From: Bradyrhizobium sp. BRP22
GTDB taxonomy: Bacteria; Pseudomonadota; Alphaproteobacteria; Rhizobiales; Xanthobacteraceae
Assembly: GCF_020194175.1 (NCBI RefSeq)
Contig: NZ_JADYVX010000001.1
Span: 372,001 to 436,000, forward strand
Direction: 5' to 3'
DNA: 64,000 nt
The position numbers were made by a program, and so were the translations under genes. Under the pieces are notes generated by a model. That model worked only from the letters and a program-made list of their open reading frames with translations. It was not told the DNA's origin and did not search any database. Below, in pieces: positions 1 to 9,212 of the stretch. Positions within the stretch are counted from its first letter, which is position 1; each line of letters begins with the position of its first letter.

Positions 1-110
1 GCTTAACGCCGGCCTAACGGAACGGGTTACCCTGTCTCGATCCGAGGAAACATTTCGACAATCAATTTCAGGTAGTCGTTACGGACCATTCCGTCGCGAG
101 ACTCCTTTCG

Positions 111-692
111 ATGCCAAAGCCTTTAGGCTCTTTGCGGAAATCGTTGTACCGGTTTCGCCGCGATCGTCGCGGCGTAACAGCCGTCGAATTCGCCCTGGTC
201 GCGCCGATCTTCTTTGTGCTGTTGTTCGCGATCATCGAGACGGCCATGGTGTTCTTCACCAGCCAGATCCTCGAGACGATCGCCCAGGATTCCGCGCGTT
301 TGGTCCTGACCGGCCAGGCGCAAAGCGGTTCACTCAGTCAGGACGACTTCCACAAGGCGGTCTGCGCTCACAAGCTCAGTTTCGTGTTCGACTGCAACGC
401 CATCGGTGTCGACGTTCGCAGCTATCCCCAGGCTACCGTGGTCAAAATCCCCAACCAGATCGGTCCGGGCAGCACCTTCATCAATGATATGAAATATTGT
501 CCTGGCCGCGACGGCGATATCGTCGTGGTCAGGCTGTTCTATCAGTGGCCGGTCATCGTCATCAAAATGCTCAATGTCGGATACGACCTCCAATATGACC
601 TCTCCAATCTGAGTGGCAGCAAACGGCTGTTGTCGGCGGTAGCAGTCTTCAAGAACGAGCCTTTCCTGGTTAACGGGATGACGTGCTCATGA
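111..692 (+). CDS. TadE-like pilus assembly protein
   Basis: A 193-residue protein with the typical TadE layout: a short basic N-terminus, the motif GVTAVEFALVAP at residues 21-32, and one membrane helix at about 26-50, followed by an extracytoplasmic domain. TadE-type pseudopilins are processed by prepilin peptidase and help assemble Flp/Tad pili. The C-terminal part contains several cysteines that could form disulfides. Its stop overlaps the start of the next gene (ATGA), so the two are probably translated together. The rest of a tad cluster is not in the window. Confidence 0.85.
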   Translation: MPKPLGSLRKSLYRFRRDRRGVTAVEFALVAPIFFVLLFAIIETAMVFFTSQILETIAQDSARLVLTGQAQSGSLSQDDFHKAVCAHKLSFVFDCNAIGVDVRSYPQATVVKIPNQIGPGSTFINDMKYCPGRDGDIVVVRLFYQWPVIVIKMLNVGYDLQYDLSNLSGSKRLLSAVAVFKNEPFLVNGMTCS

Positions 693-1342
693 GCGAGACA
701 TTGAAAATGGGGTTGCCTTCTTCGATGTGGCCCGTGCGCCGCCAGGTCAGCGCTCTCGTGCACGATTGTCGCGGCGTCGCGGCGACTGAATTCGCGATGA
801 TCGTGCCCATCATGCTGGTGCTGTTCTTCGGAACGGTCGAGCTCAGCTCGGCTATCGCGATCAAGCGTAAGCTGACCCTGGTGGGACGCGGAGTGTCGGA
901 CTTGACCTCGCAATCGCTGGACAGCATCAACACTACGGGCATGCAGAATGCCTTCGCTGCCAGCGGAGCAATCCTGCTGCCCTATTCGCTCACACCGTTG
1001 AATGCGACCGTCTCGGAAGTGTTCATCGACAGCAACAAGATCGCGAAGATCCAGTGGAGCCAGTCGGCTACGGTCGCAATGGTTGGCGGCTCGCCGCAGG
1101 CAACGCTTACAGCTTCGCCGCGTAAGCCGAAGGATACGGTGACGGTTCCAGGAGGATTATTGGTACCAAACACCTGGCTGATCTGGAGCGAGGTCAGTTA
1201 CACCTACACGCCGACGGTCGGCTATGTGCTCAAGACCGATATTAAGATGAAAGACGAGGCCTACACGCGGCCGAGACAGTCGCTTTGCGTCGACTATCCG
1301 CCGCCCAACAGCTCGAGCAGTAGCTGCACGCCGGTTTCCTGA
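689..1342 (+). CDS. TadE/TadG-like pilus assembly protein
   Basis: Second pseudopilin-like gene, 217 residues from the ATG at 689, which overlaps the upstream stop; a GTG at 683 is a less likely start. Residues 29-41 (GVAATEFAMIVP) and the following hydrophobic stretch to about 58 match the TadE N-terminal helix. The C-terminal 160 residues are a secreted domain ending in a serine-rich tail with two cysteines. It forms a two-gene unit with the preceding TadE gene and is followed by a strong terminator. Confidence 0.82.
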   Translation: MSETLKMGLPSSMWPVRRQVSALVHDCRGVAATEFAMIVPIMLVLFFGTVELSSAIAIKRKLTLVGRGVSDLTSQSLDSINTTGMQNAFAASGAILLPYSLTPLNATVSEVFIDSNKIAKIQWSQSATVAMVGGSPQATLTASPRKPKDTVTVPGGLLVPNTWLIWSEVSYTYTPTVGYVLKTDIKMKDEAYTRPRQSLCVDYPPPNSSSSSCTPVS

Positions 1343-1370
1343 CACGCGAACTGCACGCATGGGCTAAAAC

Positions 1371-1402
1371 AAGAAGCCGCGCGATGAGCGCGGCTTCTTT
1401 TT
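1371..1402. terminator. Bidirectional rho-independent terminator
   Basis: A perfect 12-bp stem (1371-1382 with 1388-1399) closes a GATGA loop and runs into TTTTTATT on the plus strand. On the minus strand it is followed by CTTGTTTTAG. It lies between the convergent TadE pair and cspA and can end both transcripts. Confidence 0.9.
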
Positions 1403-1468
1403 ATTCGGTGCTCTGGCTTCGGAGCTGTTGATCAGTCGCGAGCACCGCGTATGCGGGCCCGCGGCTGG

Positions 1469-1681
1469 TCAGTTCGCCGCGCGCAGATTGTCGGCGGCGG
1501 ATTTGCCGGAACGGCGATCGGCCACGATCTCGTAGGAGATCTTCTGGCCTTCGCGCAGCGTGCCCAGACCGGCGCGTTCGACGGCGCTGATGTGCACGAA
1601 CACGTCATTGCCGCCGTCATCGGGCTGAATGAAGCCGTAGCCCTTGGTTGCGTTAAACCACTTTACGGTTCCCATGCTCAC
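1469..1681 (-). CDS. cspA: Cold-shock protein, CspA family
   Basis: A 70-residue single cold-shock domain (OB fold) that binds single-stranded RNA or DNA and melts mRNA structure. RNP1 (KGYGFI, residues 13-18) and RNP2 (VFVHI, 27-31) are intact. The start is GTG at 1681 with AAGGGA about 8 bases upstream; an ATG two codons later is an alternative. It is transcribed alone; the neighbours infA and rhlE also serve RNA and translation, which fits a cold or growth-transition role. Several csp paralogues are usual in this group, so the exact paralogue name is uncertain. Confidence 0.93.
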   Translation of the reverse strand: MSMGTVKWFNATKGYGFIQPDDGGNDVFVHISAVERAGLGTLREGQKISYEIVADRRSGKSAADNLRAAN

Positions 1682-1942
1682 GGGATAGTCCCTTCTCAGA
1701 TAGACAAGTCAAAGCCCACTCTCGCAGGCTGGTGGATCGAATTTTGGAAGGGTCGTCAGCGCCGAACCGGGATACCGGTGGATGGCTAATGTCGTCCGGC
1801 CGAAAATCGATTGACGCGATATTATGCGAAAAACGGCCCCAAAACAATCCTGACGTGCGCGGATTTCGCTCGAACGCAAAAAGCACCGCAATCGCGCAAG
1901 ACATGAGCTGTCGTGCGCGAGTCCGGATCCCTTGGGAACACG

Positions 1943-2233
1943 TCAGCGGCGGCGGAACTGGCCGCCCCGCGGGGCCTGGCCACGCGGCGGGCCGCCGGGC
2001 GAGCTCGGGCGCTCGTCCTTGTGACGGAAAATCAGCCGTCCCTTCTCCAGGTCATAGGGCGACATTTCGATCGTGACCCGATCGCCGGCCAGCGTCTTGA
2101 TGCGGTTCTTCTTCATCTTGCCGGCCGTGTAGGCGACAATCTCGTGTCCGGTGTCGAGTTGCACGCGGTAGCGCGCGTCGGGAAGGATTTCGGTCACCAG
2201 CCCTTCGAACTGGATCAGCTCTTCCTTAGCCAT
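1943..2233 (-). CDS. infA: Translation initiation factor IF-1
   Basis: A 96-residue protein whose first 72 residues are a standard S1/OB-fold IF-1 ([11 protein letters not shown] at the start, KGRLIFRHK near 64-72). IF-1 sits in the ribosomal A site during initiation. Residues 73-96 are an extra Pro/Gly/Arg-rich tail ending in RRR, making it longer than the usual 72 residues. It follows rhlE by 24 bp on the same strand and may be co-transcribed with it. Rhizobiales can carry more than one infA copy, so whether this is the essential copy cannot be told here. Confidence 0.92.
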   Translation of the reverse strand: MAKEELIQFEGLVTEILPDARYRVQLDTGHEIVAYTAGKMKKNRIKTLAGDRVTIEMSPYDLEKGRLIFRHKDERPSSPGGPPRGQAPRGGQFRRR

Positions 2234-2257
2234 GTGGTTCTCCAGAATCGATGACGG

Positions 2258-3679
2258 CTAGTGCTGCGTTTGGTTGTTGCGGTTGGGTTGCGGTTTGGCC
2301 CGGCTTTCGCGATGCAAGAAAGCGACGCCTTGAATGCCGCTCTGCTTGCCCTCGCTCTTGCCGATCTGCGGCGAACACGGCGACTCGCCCCGGCTCGCCT
2401 GCGGCGCGCCACTATTACCACCTCGACGGCGGCGGCGGCGAGGCCCTTTTGCAGCCGGCGGCGAATCATTTCCCCTGGCCTTATGGGCGCGCGAAGCCGA
2501 TCGTCCAGCCCGGTGCTGAGCGGCGGCAGGCGCCTGTTCGCGGCTGCCCGGCGTGCGGCGGTCTTCCCGCTGCAGCGCCATGCGGATCAAACGCTCGATA
2601 TCGCGCAAGTATCCCATCTCTTCCGCGCCCGCGACGAGCGAGATCGCGACGCCATCGGCGCCGGCGCGTGCGGTGCGGCCGATGCGGTGCACATAGGTCT
2701 CCGGCACGTTCGGCAGGTCGTAATTGACGACATGGCTGATGCCGTCGACGTCGATGCCGCGCGCGGCGATGTCGGTCGCGACCAAAGTGCGGATTTCGCC
2801 GGAACGAAATGCCGCCAATGTGCGTTCACGATGGTTTTGCGACTTGTTGCCGTGGATCGCGTTGGCCGCGATGCCGGCCTTCTCCAGCCCCTTCACCACT
2901 TTGTCGGCGCCGTGCTTGGTGCGGGTGAACACCAGCGCGCGGTCGACCGGCTCCTGCTTCAAAAGTTGCGCCAGCACGGCCGGCTTGGCGGTGAAATCGA
3001 CCTGGATGATGCGCTGGCTGACGCGCTCGGCGGTCGAGGACACCGGTGTCACGGCCACACGGGCGGGATCGCGCAGCATCGCTTCCGCGAGTTCGGCGAT
3101 GTCCTTTGGCATCGTCGCGGAGAAGAACAGCGTCTGCCGCCTGGTCGGCAGCTTGGCGACGATTTTCCTGATGTCGTTGATGAAGCCCATGTCGAGCATG
3201 CGGTCGGCTTCATCGAGCACCAGGAACTCGACCTGGTTGAGCTTCAGGCCGTTGCTCTGGACGAGATCGAGCAGGCGACCCGGGGTCGCGACCATGACTT
3301 CGACGCCCTGCATCACCGAGCGAACCTGGCGGCCCATCGGCACGCCGCCGATCGCGAGCGCGGAGGTGAGGCGGATGTGGCGGCCATAGGCGTTGAAGCT
3401 GTCGAGGATCTGGCCGGACAGTTCACGGGTGGGCGAGAGCACCAGCACGCGGCATGACTTCGGTTGCACCTTGGTGCGGTTCTGCAGCAGCCGGTTGAGG
3501 ATTGGCAGCGCAAAGGAGGCTGTCTTGCCGGTTCCGGTCTGCGCAATGCCGATCACGTCGCGGCCTTGGAGCGCGAGCGGGATGGTCTGGGCCTGGATGG
3601 GAGTGGGGGTGATGTAGTTCTCTTCCCGAAGCGCGCGGGCGATGGGATCGGCAAGGCCGAAATCCTGAAAGGAGGTCAA
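2258..3679 (-). CDS. rhlE: DEAD-box RNA helicase, RhlE type
   Basis: A 473-residue ATP-dependent RNA helicase. Visible motifs in order are the Q-motif region (FGLADPIARAL), Walker A AQTGTGKT (46-53), PTREL (83-87), DEAD (156-159), SAT (187-189) and HRIGRTAR (331-338). After about residue 385 the tail is low-complexity and strongly basic (a run of arginines), typical of RhlE proteins that contact RNA. Such helicases remodel structured RNA in cold and during ribosome assembly or RNA decay. It lies directly upstream of infA on the same strand and near cspA. Confidence 0.93.
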   Translation of the reverse strand: MTSFQDFGLADPIARALREENYITPTPIQAQTIPLALQGRDVIGIAQTGTGKTASFALPILNRLLQNRTKVQPKSCRVLVLSPTRELSGQILDSFNAYGRHIRLTSALAIGGVPMGRQVRSVMQGVEVMVATPGRLLDLVQSNGLKLNQVEFLVLDEADRMLDMGFINDIRKIVAKLPTRRQTLFFSATMPKDIAELAEAMLRDPARVAVTPVSSTAERVSQRIIQVDFTAKPAVLAQLLKQEPVDRALVFTRTKHGADKVVKGLEKAGIAANAIHGNKSQNHRERTLAAFRSGEIRTLVATDIAARGIDVDGISHVVNYDLPNVPETYVHRIGRTARAGADGVAISLVAGAEEMGYLRDIERLIRMALQREDRRTPGSREQAPAAAQHRAGRSASRAHKARGNDSPPAAKGPRRRRRRGGNSGAPQASRGESPCSPQIGKSEGKQSGIQGVAFLHRESRAKPQPNRNNQTQH

Positions 3680-4249
3680 AAGGGAGGTCTTTCCATCAAA
3701 GCGTCAAGCGCGCCGGCGATGTCGGCCGGGCGCGTGAGGGCATCAGTGATACCCGCGTGTTTGGGGCATCGGTGCTGTTGGCTGATCAAAGGCAAGCCAG
3801 AACCCGCCGAGGCTGGAACCAAGGCGGCTTAGAACACGCAAGCTTGCGCCGACCCAGCGATTCGCGCGGGTCATAACACCCATATGGAACAGGAACGCGG
3901 CTCTTTCAAGGTAAACTCTGCTCGGGCGAGCCAGTTTTCGTGGCGAAGTCACTAATTCAGCAAGTACGGGCCCGGCGTCGCGAGCGCGTCACAATTCGTG
4001 CCGGAAATTTAGCCAGATCAGCCAGTTTGCTTAAAAAACAGACTGGTTGCCGCTTTAGCGTACATTTTCTGTGCTCAAGGATTGGGCGACCATTCTCGCC
4101 ATTTCTTCCGTGAACGCCAGATTTCCCTGCGCCTGCAGCGGCTTAAGTGGTGCTGCGACCGTGGCATGGTTCTTGCGATTCCTCAGGCCGCAGGCGGCCG
4201 TGGGGCCGTTTCGCATGCGTTCACGCCTGCGTCAGGGAGATGACATTTC
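3680..4249. other. 570-bp intergenic region upstream of urtA
   Basis: No convincing gene. The 3955-4080 part is clearly more AT-rich than its surroundings (runs such as TTAAAAAA near 4030), as expected of a control region. The only recognisable element is the -24/-12 promoter described separately. No NtrC dyad of the TGCACC-N5-GGTGCA type was seen by eye. The left side should also hold the rhlE promoter on the minus strand. Confidence 0.6.
4162..4176 (+). promoter_or_regulatory. Sigma-54 type (-24/-12) promoter of urtA
   Basis: TGGCAT-GGTTC-TTGC: the GG at 4163-4164 and GC at 4175-4176 have the obligatory 12-base register of RpoN promoters (consensus TGGCAC-N5-TTGC). Transcription would start near 4188, about 60 bases before the urtA ATG. 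Sigma-54 with NtrC commonly drives nitrogen-scavenging genes in proteobacteria, so the site fits its position at the head of the urea uptake and urease cluster. Confidence 0.7.
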
Positions 4250-5575
4250 ATGCTTACACAGCTTACTCACGATAGAGCGACGCTGAGCCGCCGCGGCTGG
4301 CTCGCGGCCGCTGCGGGCCTGGTTTTGGGCCTGGCGTCCTCGCCATTTTCTCCGGCCAAAGCCGCTGACGACACCATCAAGGTCGGCGTCCTGCATTCCC
4401 TCTCCGGCACCATGGCCATCAGCGAGACCACGCTGAAGGATACGATCCTCTTCCTGATCGACGAGCAGAACAAGAAAGGCGGCGTGCTCGGCAAGAAGCT
4501 CGAGGCCGTCGTCGTCGATCCGGCATCGAACTGGCCGCTGTTTGCGGAAAAGGCGCGCGAGCTCATCACCAAGGACAAGGTCGCGGTCGTGTTCGGCTGC
4601 TGGACCTCGGTGTCGCGCAAATCCGTGCTCCCGGTGTTCAAGGAGCTGAACAACATCCTGTTCTACCCCGTGCAGTATGAGGGCGAGGAGTCCGAGCGCA
4701 ACGTGTTCTACACCGGCGCGGCTCCAAACCAGCAGGCGATCCCTGCGGTCGACTATCTGATGAAGGACGAGAAGGTGAAGCGCTGGGTGCTGGCGGGCAC
4801 CGACTACGTCTATCCGCGCACCACCAACAAGATCCTGGAAGCCTACTTGAAGTCGAAGGGCGTCAAGCAGGAAGACATCATGATCAACTACACGCCGTTC
4901 GGTCATTCTGACTGGCAGACGATCGTGGCCGACATCAAGAAGTTCGGCTCGGCCGGCAAGAAGACGGCGGTGGTCTCCACCATCAACGGCGACGCCAACG
5001 TTCCCTTCTACAAGGAACTCGGCAACCAGGGCATCAAGGCGACCGACATCCCCGTAGTCGCGTTCTCGGTTGGTGAGGAAGAACTCGCCGGCATCGACAC
5101 CAAGCCGCTGGTCGGCCATCTCGCCGCCTGGAACTACTTCGAGTCGATCAAGACGCCGGCCAACGAGAAGTTCATCAAGGACTGGCAGGCCTACACCAAG
5201 AATCCGAAGCGCGTGACCAACGACCCGATGGAAGCGCACTACATCGGCTTCAACATGTGGGTGAAGGCGGTCGAGAAGGCGAAGTCGACCGATCCGGACA
5301 AGGTGATCGACGCGCTGCCCGGCATCGAAGCGCCGAACCTGACCGGCGGTGTCTCGAAGATGCTGCCGAACCACCACATCACCAAGCCGGTGTTCATCGG
5401 CGAGATCAAGGGCAACGGCCAGTTCGATGTGGTGTGGAAGACCCCCGGCCTCGTCGCGGGCGATGCCTGGTCGAAGGAGCTGGAGGGCTCCAAGGACCTG
5501 ATCGGCGACTGGGTCGGCAAGAAGTGCGGCAACTGGAACACCAAGACCAACAAGTGCGGCGGTCAGGGCTCCTGA
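4250..5575 (+). CDS. urtA: Urea ABC transporter substrate-binding protein UrtA
   Basis: A 441-residue periplasmic binding protein. The N-terminus has a twin-arginine type leader (RR at 14-15, hydrophobic 18-30) with likely cleavage near AKA at about 38. The mature part begins with KVGVLHSLSGTMAISE, the signature start of the UrtA/AmiC-type fold. It should capture urea, or short amides, for UrtBC. The ATG follows GGGAGA at good distance. It is first of five urt genes; a stem-loop after its stop may leave it more abundant than the membrane subunits. Confidence 0.96.
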   Translation: MLTQLTHDRATLSRRGWLAAAAGLVLGLASSPFSPAKAADDTIKVGVLHSLSGTMAISETTLKDTILFLIDEQNKKGGVLGKKLEAVVVDPASNWPLFAEKARELITKDKVAVVFGCWTSVSRKSVLPVFKELNNILFYPVQYEGEESERNVFYTGAAPNQQAIPAVDYLMKDEKVKRWVLAGTDYVYPRTTNKILEAYLKSKGVKQEDIMINYTPFGHSDWQTIVADIKKFGSAGKKTAVVSTINGDANVPFYKELGNQGIKATDIPVVAFSVGEEELAGIDTKPLVGHLAAWNYFESIKTPANEKFIKDWQAYTKNPKRVTNDPMEAHYIGFNMWVKAVEKAKSTDPDKVIDALPGIEAPNLTGGVSKMLPNHHITKPVFIGEIKGNGQFDVVWKTPGLVAGDAWSKELEGSKDLIGDWVGKKCGNWNTKTNKCGGQGS

Positions 5576-5607
5576 CACGTCCATTCAAGAAGCCTTCCAA
5601 GAGACTG

Positions 5608-5636
5608 GAGAGGGCGGCGGCGTTCGCCGCCTTCTC
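5608..5636 (+). promoter_or_regulatory. Intercistronic stem-loop between urtA and urtB
   Basis: GAGAGGGCGGCG pairs with CGCCGCCTTCTC with a single mismatch, around a short GCGTT loop. No T-run follows, so it is not a full terminator. Position and strength fit a 3'-stabilising hairpin or partial attenuator, as is common between a binding-protein gene and its permease genes. Confidence 0.6.
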
Positions 5637-5662
5637 CTCACCACTCCTGCCGGGGTCGTCAC

Positions 5663-7276
5663 GTGTCTGGCCATTTTCTTGATCGCTTTCGCGCGCTGTT
5701 CCTTTCAGTAGTGCTGATTGCTTCCTTCGCGCTGCCGGCGTTCGCTGGAACGTTCGAGGACGCGGTCGCCAAATTCGCCAATGACGAATTCTCCGACACC
5801 GAAGCGGCGATCGAAGCGGTCGCAAGCTCGGGCAATCCGCTCGCCTTTCCGATCATCTCGGCGCTGCAGGAAGAGCGGCTGTCGGCCGATCCCGAGAGCA
5901 AGAAAGTTTTCATCACGCAGGCGGATGGCAAGATCATCGATGCCGCCACCGGTGCTGCCGTCGACAAGCTGCCGGACAATGCTGCCCCCGTCCGCCTCAA
6001 CAACCGCCTGCGCCGCACGGTGGAGGCTGCGCTCGGCAGCCTGACCCTGCTCTCGCCGGATCCCGCCAAGCGGGTCGCGGCCGCGCAATCCGTCTTCAAG
6101 AGCCATGACGAGAATTCGCTGTCGGTGGTCGAGGGCGCGCTCGCCAAGGAGACGGACAGGGCGGCGAAGCAGGCGTTCACCGAGGCCCGTGCGGCGATCA
6201 TCCTGTTCAAGTCCGACGCCTCCGACAACGACAAGCTCGACGCCGTTTCGGTGATCAAGTCGCACGGCGACCAGGAGGCGCTGGCGCTGCTCACCAGCGC
6301 CGGCCCCGACCAGCCGCCGCTGGTGGCGCAGGCGATAACGGGCGCGATCGCCTCGATCCAGAGCAATCTGGCGATGTGGTCGGCGGTGCAGAACGCCTGG
6401 TACGGACTGTCGCTCGGCTCGGTGCTGCTGCTCGCGGCGATCGGGCTTGCCATCACCTTCGGCGTGATGGGCGTCATCAACATGGCCCATGGCGAAATGG
6501 TGATGCTGGGTGCCTACACCACGTTCGTGGTGCAGGAGGTGATCCGCTCGCGCTATCCCGGCCTGTTCGATTATTCGCTGCTGATTGCCGTGCCGCTCGC
6601 CTTCCTGGTCGCGGGCGGGATCGGCGTTTTGATCGAGCGCAGCATTATCCGATTCCTCTACGGCCGCCCGCTGGAAACGTTGCTGGCGACCTGGGGCCTG
6701 TCGCTGGTGCTGCAGCAGGCGGTGCGCACCGTGTTCGGCCCGACCAACCGCGAGGTCGGCAATCCCTCCTGGATGAGCGGGGCGTTCGAACTCGGCCAGA
6801 TCACTATCACCTATAACCGGCTCTGGATCCTCTGCTTCACGCTCGCGGTCTTCGCGATCCTGCTGGCGATGCTGCGCTACACCGCGCTCGGCCTCGAAAT
6901 GCGCGCGGTGACGCAGAACCGCCGCATGGCGGCCTCGATGGGTATCGCCACCTCGCGCGTCGACGCGCTGACCTTCGGCCTCGGTTCGGGGATCGCCGGC
7001 ATCGCCGGCGTGGCGCTGTCGCAGATCGACAATGTCAGCCCCAATCTCGGCCAGAGCTACATCATCGACAGTTTCATGGTGGTCGTGTTCGGCGGCGTCG
7101 GCAATCTCTGGGGCACGCTGGTCGGCGCCTTCACGCTCGGCATCGCCAACAAATTCCTGGAGCCGGTCGCGGGCGCCGTGCTCGGCAAGATCGCCATCCT
7201 GGTGCTGATCATCCTGTTCATCCAGAAGCGGCCGCGCGGCCTGTTCGCGCTGAAAGGGCGGGCGGTGGAAGCATGA
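5663..7276 (+). CDS. urtB: Urea ABC transporter permease UrtB
   Basis: A 537-residue inner-membrane subunit. A signal-peptide-like segment (about 11-28) precedes a UrtB-specific extracytoplasmic region to about 220; the rest is a LivH-type permease beginning near GLSLGSVLLLAAIGLAITFGVM and keeping the INMAHGE and GLEMRAVTQN signatures. The long N-terminal extension separates UrtB from amino-acid LivH proteins. The start is GTG at 5663 with a weak ribosome site. It overlaps urtC by four bases. Confidence 0.95.
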   Translation: MSGHFLDRFRALFLSVVLIASFALPAFAGTFEDAVAKFANDEFSDTEAAIEAVASSGNPLAFPIISALQEERLSADPESKKVFITQADGKIIDAATGAAVDKLPDNAAPVRLNNRLRRTVEAALGSLTLLSPDPAKRVAAAQSVFKSHDENSLSVVEGALAKETDRAAKQAFTEARAAIILFKSDASDNDKLDAVSVIKSHGDQEALALLTSAGPDQPPLVAQAITGAIASIQSNLAMWSAVQNAWYGLSLGSVLLLAAIGLAITFGVMGVINMAHGEMVMLGAYTTFVVQEVIRSRYPGLFDYSLLIAVPLAFLVAGGIGVLIERSIIRFLYGRPLETLLATWGLSLVLQQAVRTVFGPTNREVGNPSWMSGAFELGQITITYNRLWILCFTLAVFAILLAMLRYTALGLEMRAVTQNRRMAASMGIATSRVDALTFGLGSGIAGIAGVALSQIDNVSPNLGQSYIIDSFMVVVFGGVGNLWGTLVGAFTLGIANKFLEPVAGAVLGKIAILVLIILFIQKRPRGLFALKGRAVEA

Positions 7277-8442
7277 GCGCGCATATTCTCACCCGCTCGC
7301 TGGACCGCGCCGCGACCGCCTTCGTCCTGATCGTCGCGGCGGTCGGCATCCTGATCCCGCTGTCGAACCTCCTGCTGCCGCAGGGCTCGTTCCTGCAGGT
7401 GCCGACCTATCTGGTCGCGCTCTGGGGCAAATATGTCTGCTACGCCATCCTGGCGCTCTCGATCGATTTGATCTGGGGCTACTGCGGCATCCTTTCGCTC
7501 GGCCACGGCGCGTTCTTCGCGCTCGGCGGCTACGCCATGGGCATGTACCTGATGCGCCAGATCGGCAGCCGCGGCGTCTACGGCAATCCGATCCTGCCTG
7601 ATTTCATGGTGTTCCTGAACTGGGACAAGCTGCCCTGGTACTGGTACGGCTTCGATATGTTCTGGTTCGCCGCCTTGATGGTGCTGCTGGTGCCGGGTCT
7701 GCTCGCCTTCTGCTTCGGCTGGCTCGCCTTCCGTTCCCGCGTCACCGGCGTGTATCTGTCGATCATCACCCAGGCGATGACCTATGCGTTGCTGCTGGCC
7801 TTCTTCCGCAACGATTTCGGCTTCGGCGGCAATAACGGCCTGACCGATTTCAAGGACATCCTTGGCTTCAACGTCCAGGCCGACGGCACCCGCGCTGCGT
7901 TGTTCGCGCTGAGCTGTCTGGCGCTGATCACCGGTTTCCTGATCTGCCGGGCGATCGTGACCTCGAAACTCGGCAAGGTGCTGATCGCGGTGCGCGACGC
8001 TGAAAGCCGCACCCGCTTCCTCGGCTATCGGGTGGAATCCTACAAGCTGTTCGTGTTCACGCTGTCGGCCTGCATGGCCGGCGTCGCCGGCGCGCTCTAT
8101 GTGCCGCAGGTCGGCATCATCAATCCGAGCGAATTCGCGCCGGGCAACTCCATTGAAGCGGTGATCTGGGTCGCGGTCGGCGGCCGCGGCACGCTGGTGG
8201 GCGCGGCGCTCGGCGCCGTCGTCGTCAACTATGCCAAGACGTTCTTCACCTCGGGGCCGCTCGCGCCGTACTGGCTGTTCATGCTCGGCGCGCTGTTCAT
8301 CCTGGTGACGCTGCTGCTGCCCAAAGGCATCGTCGGCACCTTCAATGCCTGGTGGGAGCCGTGGAAGGCGCAGCGCGTCTCGGCGAGCACGGCAAGCGCG
8401 GCGCGCGAAGACGGCATCAGCGAACCCAATCCGGCGGAGTAG
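7273..8442 (+). CDS. urtC: Urea ABC transporter permease UrtC
   Basis: A 389-residue LivM-type permease with about ten hydrophobic segments; it pairs with UrtB to form the urea channel. Typical landmarks are DLIWGYCGILSLGHGAFFALGG near residue 60-80 and the ATP-ase coupling region around VRDAESRTRFLGY. The start ATG overlaps the urtB stop (ATGA), indicating translational coupling. The stop is five bases before the urtD start. Confidence 0.95.
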   Translation: MSAHILTRSLDRAATAFVLIVAAVGILIPLSNLLLPQGSFLQVPTYLVALWGKYVCYAILALSIDLIWGYCGILSLGHGAFFALGGYAMGMYLMRQIGSRGVYGNPILPDFMVFLNWDKLPWYWYGFDMFWFAALMVLLVPGLLAFCFGWLAFRSRVTGVYLSIITQAMTYALLLAFFRNDFGFGGNNGLTDFKDILGFNVQADGTRAALFALSCLALITGFLICRAIVTSKLGKVLIAVRDAESRTRFLGYRVESYKLFVFTLSACMAGVAGALYVPQVGIINPSEFAPGNSIEAVIWVAVGGRGTLVGAALGAVVVNYAKTFFTSGPLAPYWLFMLGALFILVTLLLPKGIVGTFNAWWEPWKAQRVSASTASAAREDGISEPNPAE

Positions 8443-8447
8443 GTGCA

Positions 8448-9209
8448 ATGAACGTGATGGACACCCGCGCAACCTCCGCGATGCTGTATCTCGACGGCGT
8501 GCACGTCTCCTTCGACGGTTTCCACGCCATCAACAACCTCTCGCTCGCGCTCGAGCCGGGCGAGATGCGCGCCATCATCGGCCCGAACGGCGCCGGCAAG
8601 ACCACGATGATGGACATCATCACCGGCAAGACCAAGCCGGACGAAGGCACCGTGCTGTTCGACGGCGTCACCGACCTGACCCGGCTGGATGAGACTCGCA
8701 TCGCCGAGCTCGGCATCGGCCGCAAATTCCAGAAGCCGACGGTGTTCGAGAGCCAGACCGTGCAGGACAATCTGCTGCTCGCGCTCAATGTCGATCACAG
8801 CGTCAGGGGCACGCTGTTCTGGCGCGAGAGCAAGGCCGAGACCGAGCGCATCCAGAAAGTGCTGGAGACCATCCGCCTGACCGACGCGCGCAACCGGCTC
8901 GCCGGCAGCCTCAGCCACGGCCAGAAGCAGTGGCTCGAGATCGGCATGCTGCTGGCGCAGGATCCGAAACTGCTGCTGGTCGACGAGCCCGTGGCCGGAA
9001 TGACCGACGTCGAGACGCACCAGACCGCGGAGCTGCTGAAGGCGATCAACAGGGATCACACCATCATGGTGGTCGAGCACGACATGACCTTCGTCCGCGA
9101 GCTCGGCGTCAAGGTGACCTGCCTGCACGAAGGCACGGTGCTGGCGGAGGGGAGCATCGATCAGGTCTCGTCGAACGAGCGGGTCGTCGAAGTGTATCTG
9201 GGGCGGTAG
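8448..9209 (+). CDS. urtD: Urea ABC transporter ATP-binding protein UrtD
   Basis: A 253-residue LivG-type ATPase. Walker A is GPNGAGKT (45-52), the signature region is LSHGQKQW and Walker B is LLLVDEPVAGM. The SHGQ variant in place of SGGQ is characteristic of UrtD. The start chosen is the ATG at 8448, right after the urtC stop; an upstream in-frame extension inside urtC has no support. It energises urea import with UrtE. Confidence 0.95.
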   Translation: MNVMDTRATSAMLYLDGVHVSFDGFHAINNLSLALEPGEMRAIIGPNGAGKTTMMDIITGKTKPDEGTVLFDGVTDLTRLDETRIAELGIGRKFQKPTVFESQTVQDNLLLALNVDHSVRGTLFWRESKAETERIQKVLETIRLTDARNRLAGSLSHGQKQWLEIGMLLAQDPKLLLVDEPVAGMTDVETHQTAELLKAINRDHTIMVVEHDMTFVRELGVKVTCLHEGTVLAEGSIDQVSSNERVVEVYLGR

Positions 9210-9212
9210 GCG

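Noticed and set aside
3886..3920. Two GGAAC boxes (3886 and 3892) upstream of urtA
   Set aside because: No cGTT at 16-17 bases from either box, and they are over 350 bases from urtA.
4232..5584. 450-codon open frame antisense to urtA
   Set aside because: High-GC shadow frame: composition is Leu/Arg/Asp/Val-rich without family signature, while urtA on the other strand is unambiguous.
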